A stretch of DNA of 50,715 nucleotides from Xanthobacteraceae bacterium (GTDB lineage: Bacteria; Pseudomonadota; Alphaproteobacteria; Rhizobiales; Xanthobacteraceae), in contig JASHOX010000206.1 in the NCBI GenBank assembly GCA_030038415.1, positions 1-50,715 on the forward strand. Direction: 5' to 3'. Below, piece after piece: positions 43,703 through 50,715 of this stretch (position 1 is the first letter of the stretch; every line of letters begins with the position of its first letter). Below the pieces are notes generated by a model. That model ran no database searches and was not told where the DNA came from. It saw only the letters and a program-made list of their open reading frames with translations. The position numbers were made by a program, and so were the translations under genes.

Positions 43703-45571
43703 CTATCGCGCCGGCCGGTTTTTCGCGGCCTTGGCCTCGTCATACCACCAAGTGTCGGGAATACCGCGAAAATAGCGGGGTTGCGCCGGCGGCCTGCCGA
43801 ACACATCCCAGTACGCGATCCAGTGCGAGGCCTTATACCACTGCGGAATCCAGTAGCGGCCGGAGCGGATGACGCGGTCGAGCGCGCGACAGGCGGAGAC
43901 CAGAGCGGGACGGGTATCGGCGGCGATGATGGCCTCGATCAGCGCATCGACCACCGGATCGGCGATGCCGGCAAGATTGTTGGAGCCGTGCAGCGCCGCC
44001 GCCTGCGAAGAAAAATAAGACCGCAGCGAGTCGCCCGGCGTGGCCGAGAAGCTGAACCGGTCGATGGTGATGTCGAAGTCGAAATCGTCGAGGCGGGCCC
44101 GGTATTGCACCGGATCGACGACGCGCAACGTGGCCTGGATGCCGAGGATGCCAAGATTTCTGATGAACGGCATATGATGCGGTTCGAACGCCGGCTCGTC
44201 GATTAGAAATTCGATCGCGAGGGGCATCCCGCTCGGCAGCGCCCGCTTGCCGTCGCGGATGACGCAGCCGGCATCTTGCAGAACCTGTGCCGCCTTGCGC
44301 AGTTGCGGGCGGTCCTCGCCCGAGCCGTCAGAGACCGGCGGCGTGTAGGGTTCGCCGAAGACTTCGGCCGGCAGGCGGCTGCGGAACGGCTCGAGTAGCG
44401 CCACCTCGGCGGCGCTCGGCAAGCCGACCGCCATCAGATCGGAATTCTGAAACACCGAGACCGTGCGCTGATACGCGTTGTACATGATGGTCTTGTTGGT
44501 CCATTCGAAATCGAAGGCGTCGTTGAGCGCGTCGCGCACGCGCCAATCGGCGAATTGCGGCCGCCGCGTATTGATGAACCAGCCTTGCGCGCCGGACGGC
44601 GTGTCGTCGGGGATCTCGTCGCGCTTGACGCGGCCGTCCTTGACCGCGGGGAAGTCGTAGCGCGTCGCCCAGAAGCGCGAGGTAAACTCCTCGCGGAATA
44701 GATAGGTGCCCGCCGAAAAGCCTTCGAAGCCGACGTCGCGGTCGCGATAATATTCAAAGCGCACGGTGTCGAAATTGCTCTGCCCGCGCGCGACCGGCAA
44801 TTCGGTGCCCCACCAATCCTTGACGCGATTATATTCGATATAGCGGCCCGCATCGAAGCGGCCGACCTGATAGGCGCCGGAGCCGAGCGGAATGTCGAGG
44901 GTGGATTGGTCGAACGGCCGCGTCGCGTAATAGGCGCGCGAGAAAATCGGCAGCCCGGCGACGAAGAGCGGCACGTCGCGGGCCCGCTTCGGGGCAAAAC
45001 GCACGGTGACGGTCGCGTCGTCGTCGGCGGTGGCGCCGGCGAAATCGCGCAGTGACTGGCTGATCAGCGGATGACCCTTTTCTTTTAATATCGTCAACGA
45101 GAAGGCGACGTCATGGGCGGTCAGCGGCGAGCCGTCGTGGAATTTCGCTTCCGGCCGGATGAAGAATTGATAGACGAGGCCGTCGGCCGAGCGGCGGACC
45201 TTTGCCGCGGCGAGCCCGTACATGGCGTCCGGCTCGTCGCCGGAACGCACCATCAGCGAAGCGAAAGTCAACTCCATGCCTTGCGCGGCGTCGCCCTTGA
45301 GAATGAACGTATTGAGCGAGTTGAAGGTGAGAAAATTCTGATTGTAGATCTGGTCGGGCCCGATCTGCGAGAACATGCCGCCCCGCGGCGCGTCGGGATT
45401 GACGTAGCTGAAATGGGCGAAGTCGGGCGGGTAGGCGAGATCGCCGAACGCCGAGAGGCCGTGCGATTCGATCATATCGTCGGCGTTGACGAGGCCGGCA
45501 CGCGCCGCCGGGGCGCCCATGAGCGCGCCAGCCGTCACTTTAAGAATGTGCCGGCGTGTGGGCCGGTTCAT
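43703..45571 (-). CDS. yejA: Peptide-binding protein, YejA-like (second copy)
   Basis: Family 5 extracellular solute-binding protein of 622 residues. The N-terminal TRRHILK is a twin-arginine (Tat) signal, cleaved near AARA. SBP family 5 landmarks include FSQIGPDQIYNQNFLTFNSL, FHDGSPLTAHDVAFSL and WWYDEAKAA at the C-terminus. It captures peptides for the adjacent YejBEF importer. Its ATG overlaps the stop of the preceding YejA-like gene by four bases (ATGA), so both receptors are translated together. Confidence 0.93.
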   Translation of the reverse strand: MNRPTRRHILKVTAGALMGAPAARAGLVNADDMIESHGLSAFGDLAYPPDFAHFSYVNPDAPRGGMFSQIGPDQIYNQNFLTFNSLNTFILKGDAAQGMELTFASLMVRSGDEPDAMYGLAAAKVRRSADGLVYQFFIRPEAKFHDGSPLTAHDVAFSLTILKEKGHPLISQSLRDFAGATADDDATVTVRFAPKRARDVPLFVAGLPIFSRAYYATRPFDQSTLDIPLGSGAYQVGRFDAGRYIEYNRVKDWWGTELPVARGQSNFDTVRFEYYRDRDVGFEGFSAGTYLFREEFTSRFWATRYDFPAVKDGRVKRDEIPDDTPSGAQGWFINTRRPQFADWRVRDALNDAFDFEWTNKTIMYNAYQRTVSVFQNSDLMAVGLPSAAEVALLEPFRSRLPAEVFGEPYTPPVSDGSGEDRPQLRKAAQVLQDAGCVIRDGKRALPSGMPLAIEFLIDEPAFEPHHMPFIRNLGILGIQATLRVVDPVQYRARLDDFDFDITIDRFSFSATPGDSLRSYFSSQAAALHGSNNLAGIADPVVDALIEAIIAADTRPALVSACRALDRVIRSGRYWIPQWYKASHWIAYWDVFGRPPAQPRYFRGIPDTWWYDEAKAAKNRPAR

Positions 45572-47460
45572 GCCCCGCCGGTCTTTGCGGCTTTTTGCGC
45601 GTCCCACCACCATACCGTGGGGAAGCCCGACACGCCGTATTTCGGCAGCGGGTCGGGGTGACTGAAGCGATCCCAGCGCGCGGTGCGGGCTTTGAAGTAG
45701 GCCCATTGCGGTACGACGTAATAGTTCCACAGCAAGATACGGTCGAGCGCCTTGGTGGCGGCTTCGAGATCGGCGCGGTTCTTGGCGAAAATGATCTTAT
45801 CGATCATCGCGTCGACCGCCGGATTTTTGATGCCGATCAGATTGTCGGAGCCGGGCTGATCGGCCGATTGTGAGCCCCAATAGCCACGCTGCTCGTTGCC
45901 GGGCGACAGCGATTCCGGCCACGAATTGGTGATGATGTCGAAATCCCAGCCGCGCAGCCGATTCTCGAACTGCGCTTCGTCGACGGTGCGCACCGAGACC
46001 GTCATGCCGAGACGTTCGAGCGAGGGCTTGTAGAACAAGAAGATGCGCTCGAAGCTCGGACCCGCCGAGAGAAATTCGACGGTGTAGGGTTCGCCGGTTT
46101 TGACGTTGACGAGCTGCTGGTCCTTGACTTCGTAGCCGGCTTCTTTGAGCAGGCGGAGTGCCTCGCGCAGATTGCTTCGTACCGCACCGGGAGTGCCGTT
46201 CACCGGATTGGTATAGGGCTTCTTGAAGACCTCGGGCGGAACCTCATTGCGCACGGTTTCGAGCAGCTCGAGCTCGCGGCCAGTCGGCAAGCCGGTGGCG
46301 GCGAGATCGGTACCGTCGAAATAGCTGTCGATGCGCTTATATTGCCCGAAGAAAATCTCCTTGTTCATTTCCTCGAAATCGAACGCGTAGTTGAACGCAA
46401 GCCTCACCCTCGGGTCCTGGAATTTCGGGCGGCGAATGTTGAAGACAAAAGCCTGCATCAGGCCGAAATTTCTGATCGGAAATTCCTCGAGCAGCACGCG
46501 TTTGTCGGTGACCGCGGGGAAGTCGTAGGCGGTGGCCCAGTTTTTGGCGAGATTCTCGACACGCCAGTCGACCGTGTCCGCCTTGAAAGCTTCCAGCGCG
46601 ACGGTGGTGTCACGGAAATATTCGAAGTGCAGCTCGTCGAAATTGTCGCGGCCGATATTGACGTTGACGTTGCTGCCCCAATTGTCCTTGACGCGCTGGT
46701 AGACGATGTTGCGGCCGGCCGAGAAGTCCTTGATCTGGTACGGCCCGGAGCCCAGCGGCGGCTCCAGCGTGGTGTCGGCAATGTCGCGTTTCTTGCCGTT
46801 GGCGTCGGTACCCTCCCACCAGTGTTTCGGCAGGATGGTCAGCTCGCCGACGATCTGAGGCAGTTCGTGATTGCCCGGGGCGTCGAAGGTGAAGGTCACC
46901 TCACGGTCGCCGGTCTGCTCCGCCTTGGTGACGTGGCGATAATAGGCCGAAGACTGCGGGCTGAGCTTCTTGTAGGACTCGAAAGAGAAGATGACGTCGT
47001 CCGGCGTCACCGGGGTGCCGTCGTGCCATTTCGCCTCCGGCCGCAGCCGATAGCTAACCGAGGAAAAATCGTCGGGATAGCTCAGCGCTTCGGCAAGCAG
47101 TCCGTATTCGCTCGAAACTTCATCGAGCGAGGGTACCGCGAGCGTGTCGTAGATCAGGTTGATGCCGGCGGCGAGCGTGCCTTTGACGCCGGCAACGACC
47201 GCGTTGAAGTTATCGAAGGTGCCGTAAGCGACCTGCCGCGCGGTGCCGGTTTTCGGCGCTGCGGCGTTGACGTAATCGAATTGCTTGAAGTTCGGAGGAT
47301 ATTTGAGCTCGCCATACAGCGAGGTGCCGTGACGCCAGGTTTTAGCCGGCGCCGGCGCGCCCGGTTGAGCTTGCGCCCGCGCGGCGGTGGTCCAAGCCAT
47401 AGGAAGGCGCGAGGCGGCGGTCGAGAGCAGAGCAGCTTTCAGCAAAGATCGGCGGTCCAC
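45568..47460 (-). CDS. yejA: Peptide-binding protein, YejA-like (first copy)
   Basis: Family 5 solute-binding protein of 630 residues. The twin-arginine-type signal DRRSLLK starts the chain, with cleavage near ARA-QA. Conserved segments are HGTSLYGELKYPPNFKQF, WHDGTPVTPDDVIFSF and FPTVWWWDAQKAA. GTG at 47460 has AGGGAG upstream and starts the Tat motif. It is likely the first gene of the importer transcript, since the 150-base gap upstream to the cytochrome c gene has room for a promoter. Confidence 0.93.
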   Translation of the reverse strand: MDRRSLLKAALLSTAASRLPMAWTTAARAQAQPGAPAPAKTWRHGTSLYGELKYPPNFKQFDYVNAAAPKTGTARQVAYGTFDNFNAVVAGVKGTLAAGINLIYDTLAVPSLDEVSSEYGLLAEALSYPDDFSSVSYRLRPEAKWHDGTPVTPDDVIFSFESYKKLSPQSSAYYRHVTKAEQTGDREVTFTFDAPGNHELPQIVGELTILPKHWWEGTDANGKKRDIADTTLEPPLGSGPYQIKDFSAGRNIVYQRVKDNWGSNVNVNIGRDNFDELHFEYFRDTTVALEAFKADTVDWRVENLAKNWATAYDFPAVTDKRVLLEEFPIRNFGLMQAFVFNIRRPKFQDPRVRLAFNYAFDFEEMNKEIFFGQYKRIDSYFDGTDLAATGLPTGRELELLETVRNEVPPEVFKKPYTNPVNGTPGAVRSNLREALRLLKEAGYEVKDQQLVNVKTGEPYTVEFLSAGPSFERIFLFYKPSLERLGMTVSVRTVDEAQFENRLRGWDFDIITNSWPESLSPGNEQRGYWGSQSADQPGSDNLIGIKNPAVDAMIDKIIFAKNRADLEAATKALDRILLWNYYVVPQWAYFKARTARWDRFSHPDPLPKYGVSGFPTVWWWDAQKAAKTGGA

Positions 47461-47611
47461 CTGATACTCCCTGGGTTTCGCAAATGTTCTCGTTGCCGGG
47501 CATTATCGGCCTTTTCGACGGCGACGCCAGCGGGCAGAGGGGCGCCGCGGCCAAATAGACTGCGCATCCCCTGCGACAGGGAGACGACAGGCCGGCTCGG
47601 CGAAAAGGCCG

Positions 47612-48277
47612 CTAGTGCTGGGCTGGAGCCGCGCCAGCGGGAGCGGCGGGTGCTGGCGCGGGAGCCGGCGGATTGGCCGGAGCGGCTGGCGCTGGGGCCG
47701 GCGAACCAGCCTGAGCAGGCGCGGCAGCGCCCTGCGCCGTCGGTAGCGGCACCGGATGGGGCGAGAGCGTATCGAGATAGGCGATGACGTCAGCGCGCTG
47801 CTTCTCGTTGGAAAGACCGGCAAACGTCATGGCCGTGCCTGGAGCGAAGGCGCTCGGCTTGGTCAGCCATTTGTTCAGCGTGTCGAAATCCCATTTGCCG
47901 CCGGCTTTGCCTTTCAGCGCGGCCGAATAGTTGAAGCCTGGCGCTGATGCGATGGGACGGTCGACGACACCGTAGAGGTCCGGGCCGATCTTGGGACCCT
48001 GTCCCTCCTGGAAGTTATGGCAGGCTTGGCATTGCTTGGTGACTTGCGCGCCGCGCTCGGAGGATGCGCTGGCGAGCAGCGTGGCAATCGGTGTTTCCGC
48101 CGGCGCCGCCGGAGCGGCGCCGCCCTGCGGCTGCTCCTCCTTCACCGCGATGACGTAACCCGGCTTCGCCGGCGGCTCGGGCGTGAAGATCGCTCCGGAG
48201 GCGATATGCATGGCGACGAGGACGAGGCACGTTCCCAGCAGAGCGCCGAGAATCTTGTTGATTTCGAACGAATTCAT
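47612..48277 (-). CDS. Membrane-anchored c-type cytochrome (CycM-like)
   Basis: A 221-residue cytochrome c with an uncleaved N-terminal anchor helix (about 9-30). The heme site is CQACH (Cys83, Cys86, His87) and the sixth ligand is Met150 in PGTAMTF. The class I fold is seen in GPDLYGVVDRPIAS and FNYSAALKGK. The last 45 residues are a Pro/Ala-rich tail. This resembles CycM of Bradyrhizobium, which carries electrons to cytochrome oxidase. It is divergent from kdsB. The long open frame further upstream is antisense to kdsB and is not part of the gene. Confidence 0.93.
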   Translation of the reverse strand: MNSFEINKILGALLGTCLVLVAMHIASGAIFTPEPPAKPGYVIAVKEEQPQGGAAPAAPAETPIATLLASASSERGAQVTKQCQACHNFQEGQGPKIGPDLYGVVDRPIASAPGFNYSAALKGKAGGKWDFDTLNKWLTKPSAFAPGTAMTFAGLSNEKQRADVIAYLDTLSPHPVPLPTAQGAAAPAQAGSPAPAPAAPANPPAPAPAPAAPAGAAPAQH

Positions 48278-48329
48278 CGCGGGGAGGCTCCGCAGGGGAA
48301 GAGACGTGGGCGGTGCACAATTAGCCAGT

Positions 48330-48357
48330 TTGCCCCTGCTCTTGCAACCCGTATAAG
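48330..48357 (+). promoter_or_regulatory. Candidate sigma-70-type promoter for kdsB
   Basis: TTGCCC (48330-48335) and TATAAG (48352-48357) are separated by 16 bases, placing a start site about eight bases before the kdsB ATG. The spacing is good, but both hexamers deviate from consensus and such a short leader leaves little room for a ribosome-binding site. Confidence 0.35.
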
Positions 48358-48371
48358 CACGCAGTAGCGCG

Positions 48372-49136
48372 ATGGCCGACGTTCTTATCCTTATTCCTGC
48401 CCGCTTGGCCGCGACCAGGCTTCCAGGCAAGCCGCTTGCCGCTATCGCCGGCGAGCCGATGATCGTGCACGTCCTGCGCCGCGCGCAAGCCGCCGATATC
48501 GGCCCCGTCGTGGTCGCCACTGACTCGGCCGAGGTCGCCGCGGCTGTGGATAAGGCCGGCGGTCGCGCCGTGATGACGGCGCCGGGGCACGCCTCCGGTT
48601 CCGACCGCATCTTCGAGGCACTCGGCAAGATCGATTCGGAGCGTCGCGCCGAGATCATCGTCAATGTGCAGGGCGACCTGCCGACCATCGAGCCGGCTGC
48701 CATCCGCGCGGCGCTCATTCCGCTCGCCGACGCCGCCGTCGATATCGCTACCTTGGCGGCCGAGATCAAAGTGGCCGCCGAGCGGGCCAGTCCCCATGTC
48801 GTCAAAGTGGTGGGGACGCCGGTCGCGCCGAGCCGATTGCGCGCTCTTTATTTCACGCGCGCCACCGCGCCGGCCGGCGAGGGCCCGCTCTATCATCACA
48901 TCGGCCTTTACGCGTTTCGCCGCGCGGCGCTGGAACGCTTCGTCAAACTGCCGCCGTCGCCGCTGGAGCGCCGCGAGAAGCTCGAACAATTACGGGCGCT
49001 GGAGGCCGGCATGCGCATCGATGTCGAGATCGTCGACACCGTGCCGCTCGGCGTCGACACGCCCGAGGATTTGGAAAAGGCGCGCGCCATGCTAACGGGA
49101 CAACCAGGACCGAAATCGCCAATGACCAAGTCGTGA
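48372..49136 (+). CDS. kdsB: 3-deoxy-manno-octulosonate cytidylyltransferase
   Basis: Activates Kdo as CMP-Kdo for lipopolysaccharide core synthesis. Its 254 residues have the nucleotide-binding start [17 protein letters not shown] (6-22), [10 protein letters not shown] with the substrate loop, [11 protein letters not shown] (metal-binding Asp), and [16 protein letters not shown]. The length and motif order are those of KdsB. The prephenate dehydratase gene follows after 18 bases on the same strand. Confidence 0.97.
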   Translation: MADVLILIPARLAATRLPGKPLAAIAGEPMIVHVLRRAQAADIGPVVVATDSAEVAAAVDKAGGRAVMTAPGHASGSDRIFEALGKIDSERRAEIIVNVQGDLPTIEPAAIRAALIPLADAAVDIATLAAEIKVAAERASPHVVKVVGTPVAPSRLRALYFTRATAPAGEGPLYHHIGLYAFRRAALERFVKLPPSPLERREKLEQLRALEAGMRIDVEIVDTVPLGVDTPEDLEKARAMLTGQPGPKSPMTKS

Positions 49137-49154
49137 TCAGGCTATGACCGAGCT

Positions 49155-50021
49155 ATGACCAAGCGCAGCAGCAAGCGCCGCAAGATCGCCTACCAAGGCG
49201 AGCCCGGCGCGAATTCGCATATCGCCTGCCGCGAAGCCTATCGCGACATGGAGCCGCTGCCGTGTCCGACCTTCGAGGACGCCTTCGCTGCGGTCCGCAC
49301 CGGACGCGCCGCGCTCGCCATGATTCCGATCGACAATTCGGTGGCCGGCCGGGTGGCGGATATCCATCATCTGATGCCGGCGTCGCGGCTGCACATCGTG
49401 GCGGAATGGTTCCTGCCGGTGCAACACCAGCTGATGGCGCCCAAGGGCGCGACGCTCAAAACCATCAAGTCGGTCGAGAGCCACGTCCACGCGCTGGGGC
49501 AATGCCGCAACATCGTCCGGGCGCTCCGCCTCAAACCCGTGGTCGCCGCCGACACCGCGGGAGCGGCGCGCGAAGTCGCCGAAAGTGGCGATGTCACCCG
49601 CGCCGTACTGGCGACCAAGCTCGCGGCCAAGATCTACGGCCTGCGCATCCTCAAAAAAGACGTCGCCGATGCCAAGCACAACACGACCCGTTTCGTGGTG
49701 CTGGCCCGCGAGCCGAAATGGGCGAGCCGCAAGGACAAGCGTGTGATCACCACCTTCGTGTTCCAGGTGCGCAACATCCCGGCGGCGCTCTACAAGGCGC
49801 TGGGCGGTTTCGCCACCAATGGCGTCAACATGACGAAATTGGAAAGCTATATGGTCGACGGCAGCTTCACCGCGACGCAGTTTTATGCCGACGTCGACGG
49901 CCATCCCAAGCACCGTGCGCTCGAGCTCGCCCTTGAGGAGCTGGAATTCGTCTCGGTGCCGAAATCGCTGCGAATTCTCGGCGTTTATCCCGCGCATCGG
50001 TTCCGCGATACCTTTAAATAG
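49155..50021 (+). CDS. pheA: Prephenate dehydratase
   Basis: Monofunctional prephenate dehydratase of 288 residues, making phenylpyruvate for phenylalanine. The catalytic domain (10-185) begins IAYQGEPGANSH and contains the essential TRF motif (178-180, in NTTRF). A C-terminal ACT domain (about 198-275) should bind phenylalanine; its ligand motifs read PAALYKALGG and KLESYM, departing from the classic GALV and ESRP, as commonly seen in alphaproteobacteria. No chorismate mutase domain is fused. Confidence 0.96.
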   Translation: MTKRSSKRRKIAYQGEPGANSHIACREAYRDMEPLPCPTFEDAFAAVRTGRAALAMIPIDNSVAGRVADIHHLMPASRLHIVAEWFLPVQHQLMAPKGATLKTIKSVESHVHALGQCRNIVRALRLKPVVAADTAGAAREVAESGDVTRAVLATKLAAKIYGLRILKKDVADAKHNTTRFVVLAREPKWASRKDKRVITTFVFQVRNIPAALYKALGGFATNGVNMTKLESYMVDGSFTATQFYADVDGHPKHRALELALEELEFVSVPKSLRILGVYPAHRFRDTFK

Positions 50022-50022
50022 C

Positions 50023-50065
50023 GCATGATCCCGAAACGGCGTCGCCGGGGTCGATCCGGGAATAG
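50023..50065. repeat. Truncated copy of the gcatgatc palindromic repeat
   Basis: gcatgatcccgaaa at 50023-50036 matches the left end of the 69-bp elements, followed by a degenerate inner stem (ccgggg...ccggg). The right gatcatgc end is missing. It starts one base after the pheA stop codon. Confidence 0.6.
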
Positions 50066-50112
50066 AGGTCCGTCCAAGAGGTTTACGCTGGAAGAATTTA
50101 GGGAATGCGCCA

Positions 50113-50433
50113 ATGAGCAACGATGAACAACCAAAAGTGCGCCGCACGCTGCAATTACGCTTCACCATACCGGCGGCGGATTCCACGCAGCTCATCGCGA
50201 TGATCAAGGCGGCAACGCCGTTCTACCAGATGTTCGGCAAGGCCGAGGTCCGCCTGTTACAAAACGTCGACGATCCGGCCAAGTTCGTCCAGGAGATCGA
50301 ATACGAAGCAGATGAAGGCTGGGAGCTCAACCGGCAACGCATCGCCAGCGACGCGCGAATGCAGACCTTTCTGCAGACCTGGCGCACCATGTTTCCCGGC
50401 GCGCTGGAGATCGACGTGTTTCAGGAAGTGTGA
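50113..50433 (+). CDS. Small conserved hypothetical protein
   Basis: A 106-residue soluble protein with an alternating strand/helix pattern (LQLRFTIP, TQLIAMIKAATPFYQMFG, AEVRLLQNVDDPAKFVQEIEYE, RMQTFLQTWRTMFPG, ALEIDVFQEV). It resembles the dimeric ferredoxin-like alpha-beta barrel fold of ABM/NIPSNAP-type proteins, though no motif proves it. AGGGAA precedes the ATG. It stands alone after the repeat downstream of pheA. Confidence 0.7.
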   Translation: MSNDEQPKVRRTLQLRFTIPAADSTQLIAMIKAATPFYQMFGKAEVRLLQNVDDPAKFVQEIEYEADEGWELNRQRIASDARMQTFLQTWRTMFPGALEIDVFQEV

Positions 50434-50480
50434 AGACGTGGATGACCCTTAAGCAAGCGCAAGGTCTGGTATCGGGAGAA

Positions 50481-50640
50481 TAGCGGACATTGCGTGAACG
50501 GGCGGCGATGTTGCTTGTGAGCCATAGCCGACATTGGCGGTTCGATTTTGCTGTGATGCACAACATACCCGGACCCGTCATCTGGCGGTGTTTGGTCCTC
50601 GGCCTGACGCAGGCGCCCGGCGGGCAGAATTTCTAACAAG
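50481..50640. repeat. Degenerate intergenic repeat remnant
   Basis: agcggacatt (50481) and agccgacatt (50525) are near-identical units 44 bases apart in a stretch without credible genes. The minus-strand translation (PPMSAMAHKQHRRPF, CPLFSRYQTLRLL) resembles the spurious short proteins produced by a common Bradyrhizobiaceae intergenic repeat, from memory. The remaining bases to the window end are AT-richer and hold no recognisable feature. Confidence 0.4.
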
Positions 50641-50715
50641 TTCAGCCGCTTAAAATAAAGAATGAGATTGTGTGACAGCAGTCACTTGGCCGGCAGCAGA
50701 AATAGTGATTTTATT

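Noticed and set aside
48278..48805. Upstream extension of the cytochrome c reading frame
   Set aside because: It runs antisense through kdsB; the cytochrome starts at 48277 with its anchor helix.
50327..50581. Minus-strand open frame near the window end
   Set aside because: It overlaps the conserved small gene at 50113-50433 in antisense, and the remainder reads like a known type of intergenic repeat translation.

Overview
The window reads as chromosomal DNA of an alphaproteobacterium in the Hyphomicrobiales (Rhizobiales), probably near Bradyrhizobiaceae/Xanthobacteraceae (for example the Pseudolabrys/Rhodoplanes side). The grounds are high GC with strong G/C third positions, GapR, DUF1036, DUF1244, DUF992 and DUF882 proteins, a cysteine-free bL36, a membrane-anchored CycM-like cytochrome c beside kdsB-pheA, many Bug-type solute receptors, and dispersed 69-bp palindromes with gcatgatc...gatcatgc ends. 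Genus placement is inference. About 50 protein genes are supported. I saw no rRNA, tRNA, CRISPR array, prophage or intact insertion sequence.

Layout. 1-6.7 kb: the tail of a membrane protein, a FATP-type acyl-CoA synthetase, a methionine pair (metY and a divergent metA), two cupins and a metallo-beta-lactamase-fold protein. 6.7-10.3 kb: a short bL36 gene, a TPR lipoprotein-like or periplasmic protein, an NTF2-like protein, an alpha/beta hydrolase and two unrecognised small membrane proteins. 10.3-14.5 kb: a lower-glycolysis operon (glycerate 2-kinase, DUF1036, pyruvate kinase), divergent from DUF1244 and gapR. 14.6-18.8 kb: a peptidoglycan pair (DUF882/MepK-like endopeptidase and a YcbB-type L,D-transpeptidase). 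19-23 kb: an orphan NtrC-type regulator, a DUF992 protein, an unusual CaiB/BaiF CoA-transferase and a glycine-zipper protein behind an FNR/FixK-like box. 23.3-26.6 kb: an M3 peptidase followed by an ABC1/UbiB-family protein. 26.6-30 kb: a YeiH-type transporter with a small Cys-rich partner, a conserved hypothetical and a zinc alcohol dehydrogenase.

30.2-33.9 kb: an M17 aminopeptidase translationally coupled to an NlpC/P60 hydrolase, then two membrane proteins, one with fourfold internal repeats. 33.9-38.8 kb: a catabolic-looking module of an SDR, a 2-pyrone-4,6-dicarboxylate-hydrolase-like amidohydrolase and an RraA-type aldolase, flanked by two Bug-type receptors. 38.8-47.5 kb: a DsbA-like thioredoxin and a complete Yej-type peptide importer with two tandem YejA receptors. 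47.6-50.7 kb: cytochrome c, kdsB, pheA, a small conserved protein and repeat debris.

Most of the window is ordinary housekeeping and catabolic DNA. I see no clear new defence or mobile system. The best leads are the apparently circularly permuted CoA-transferase (21406-22803), the unrecognised membrane-protein pair (9370-10320), the SDR/LigI-like/RraA module, a Cys-rich protein overlapping the YeiH gene, and palindromic repeats that abut or supply stop codons.
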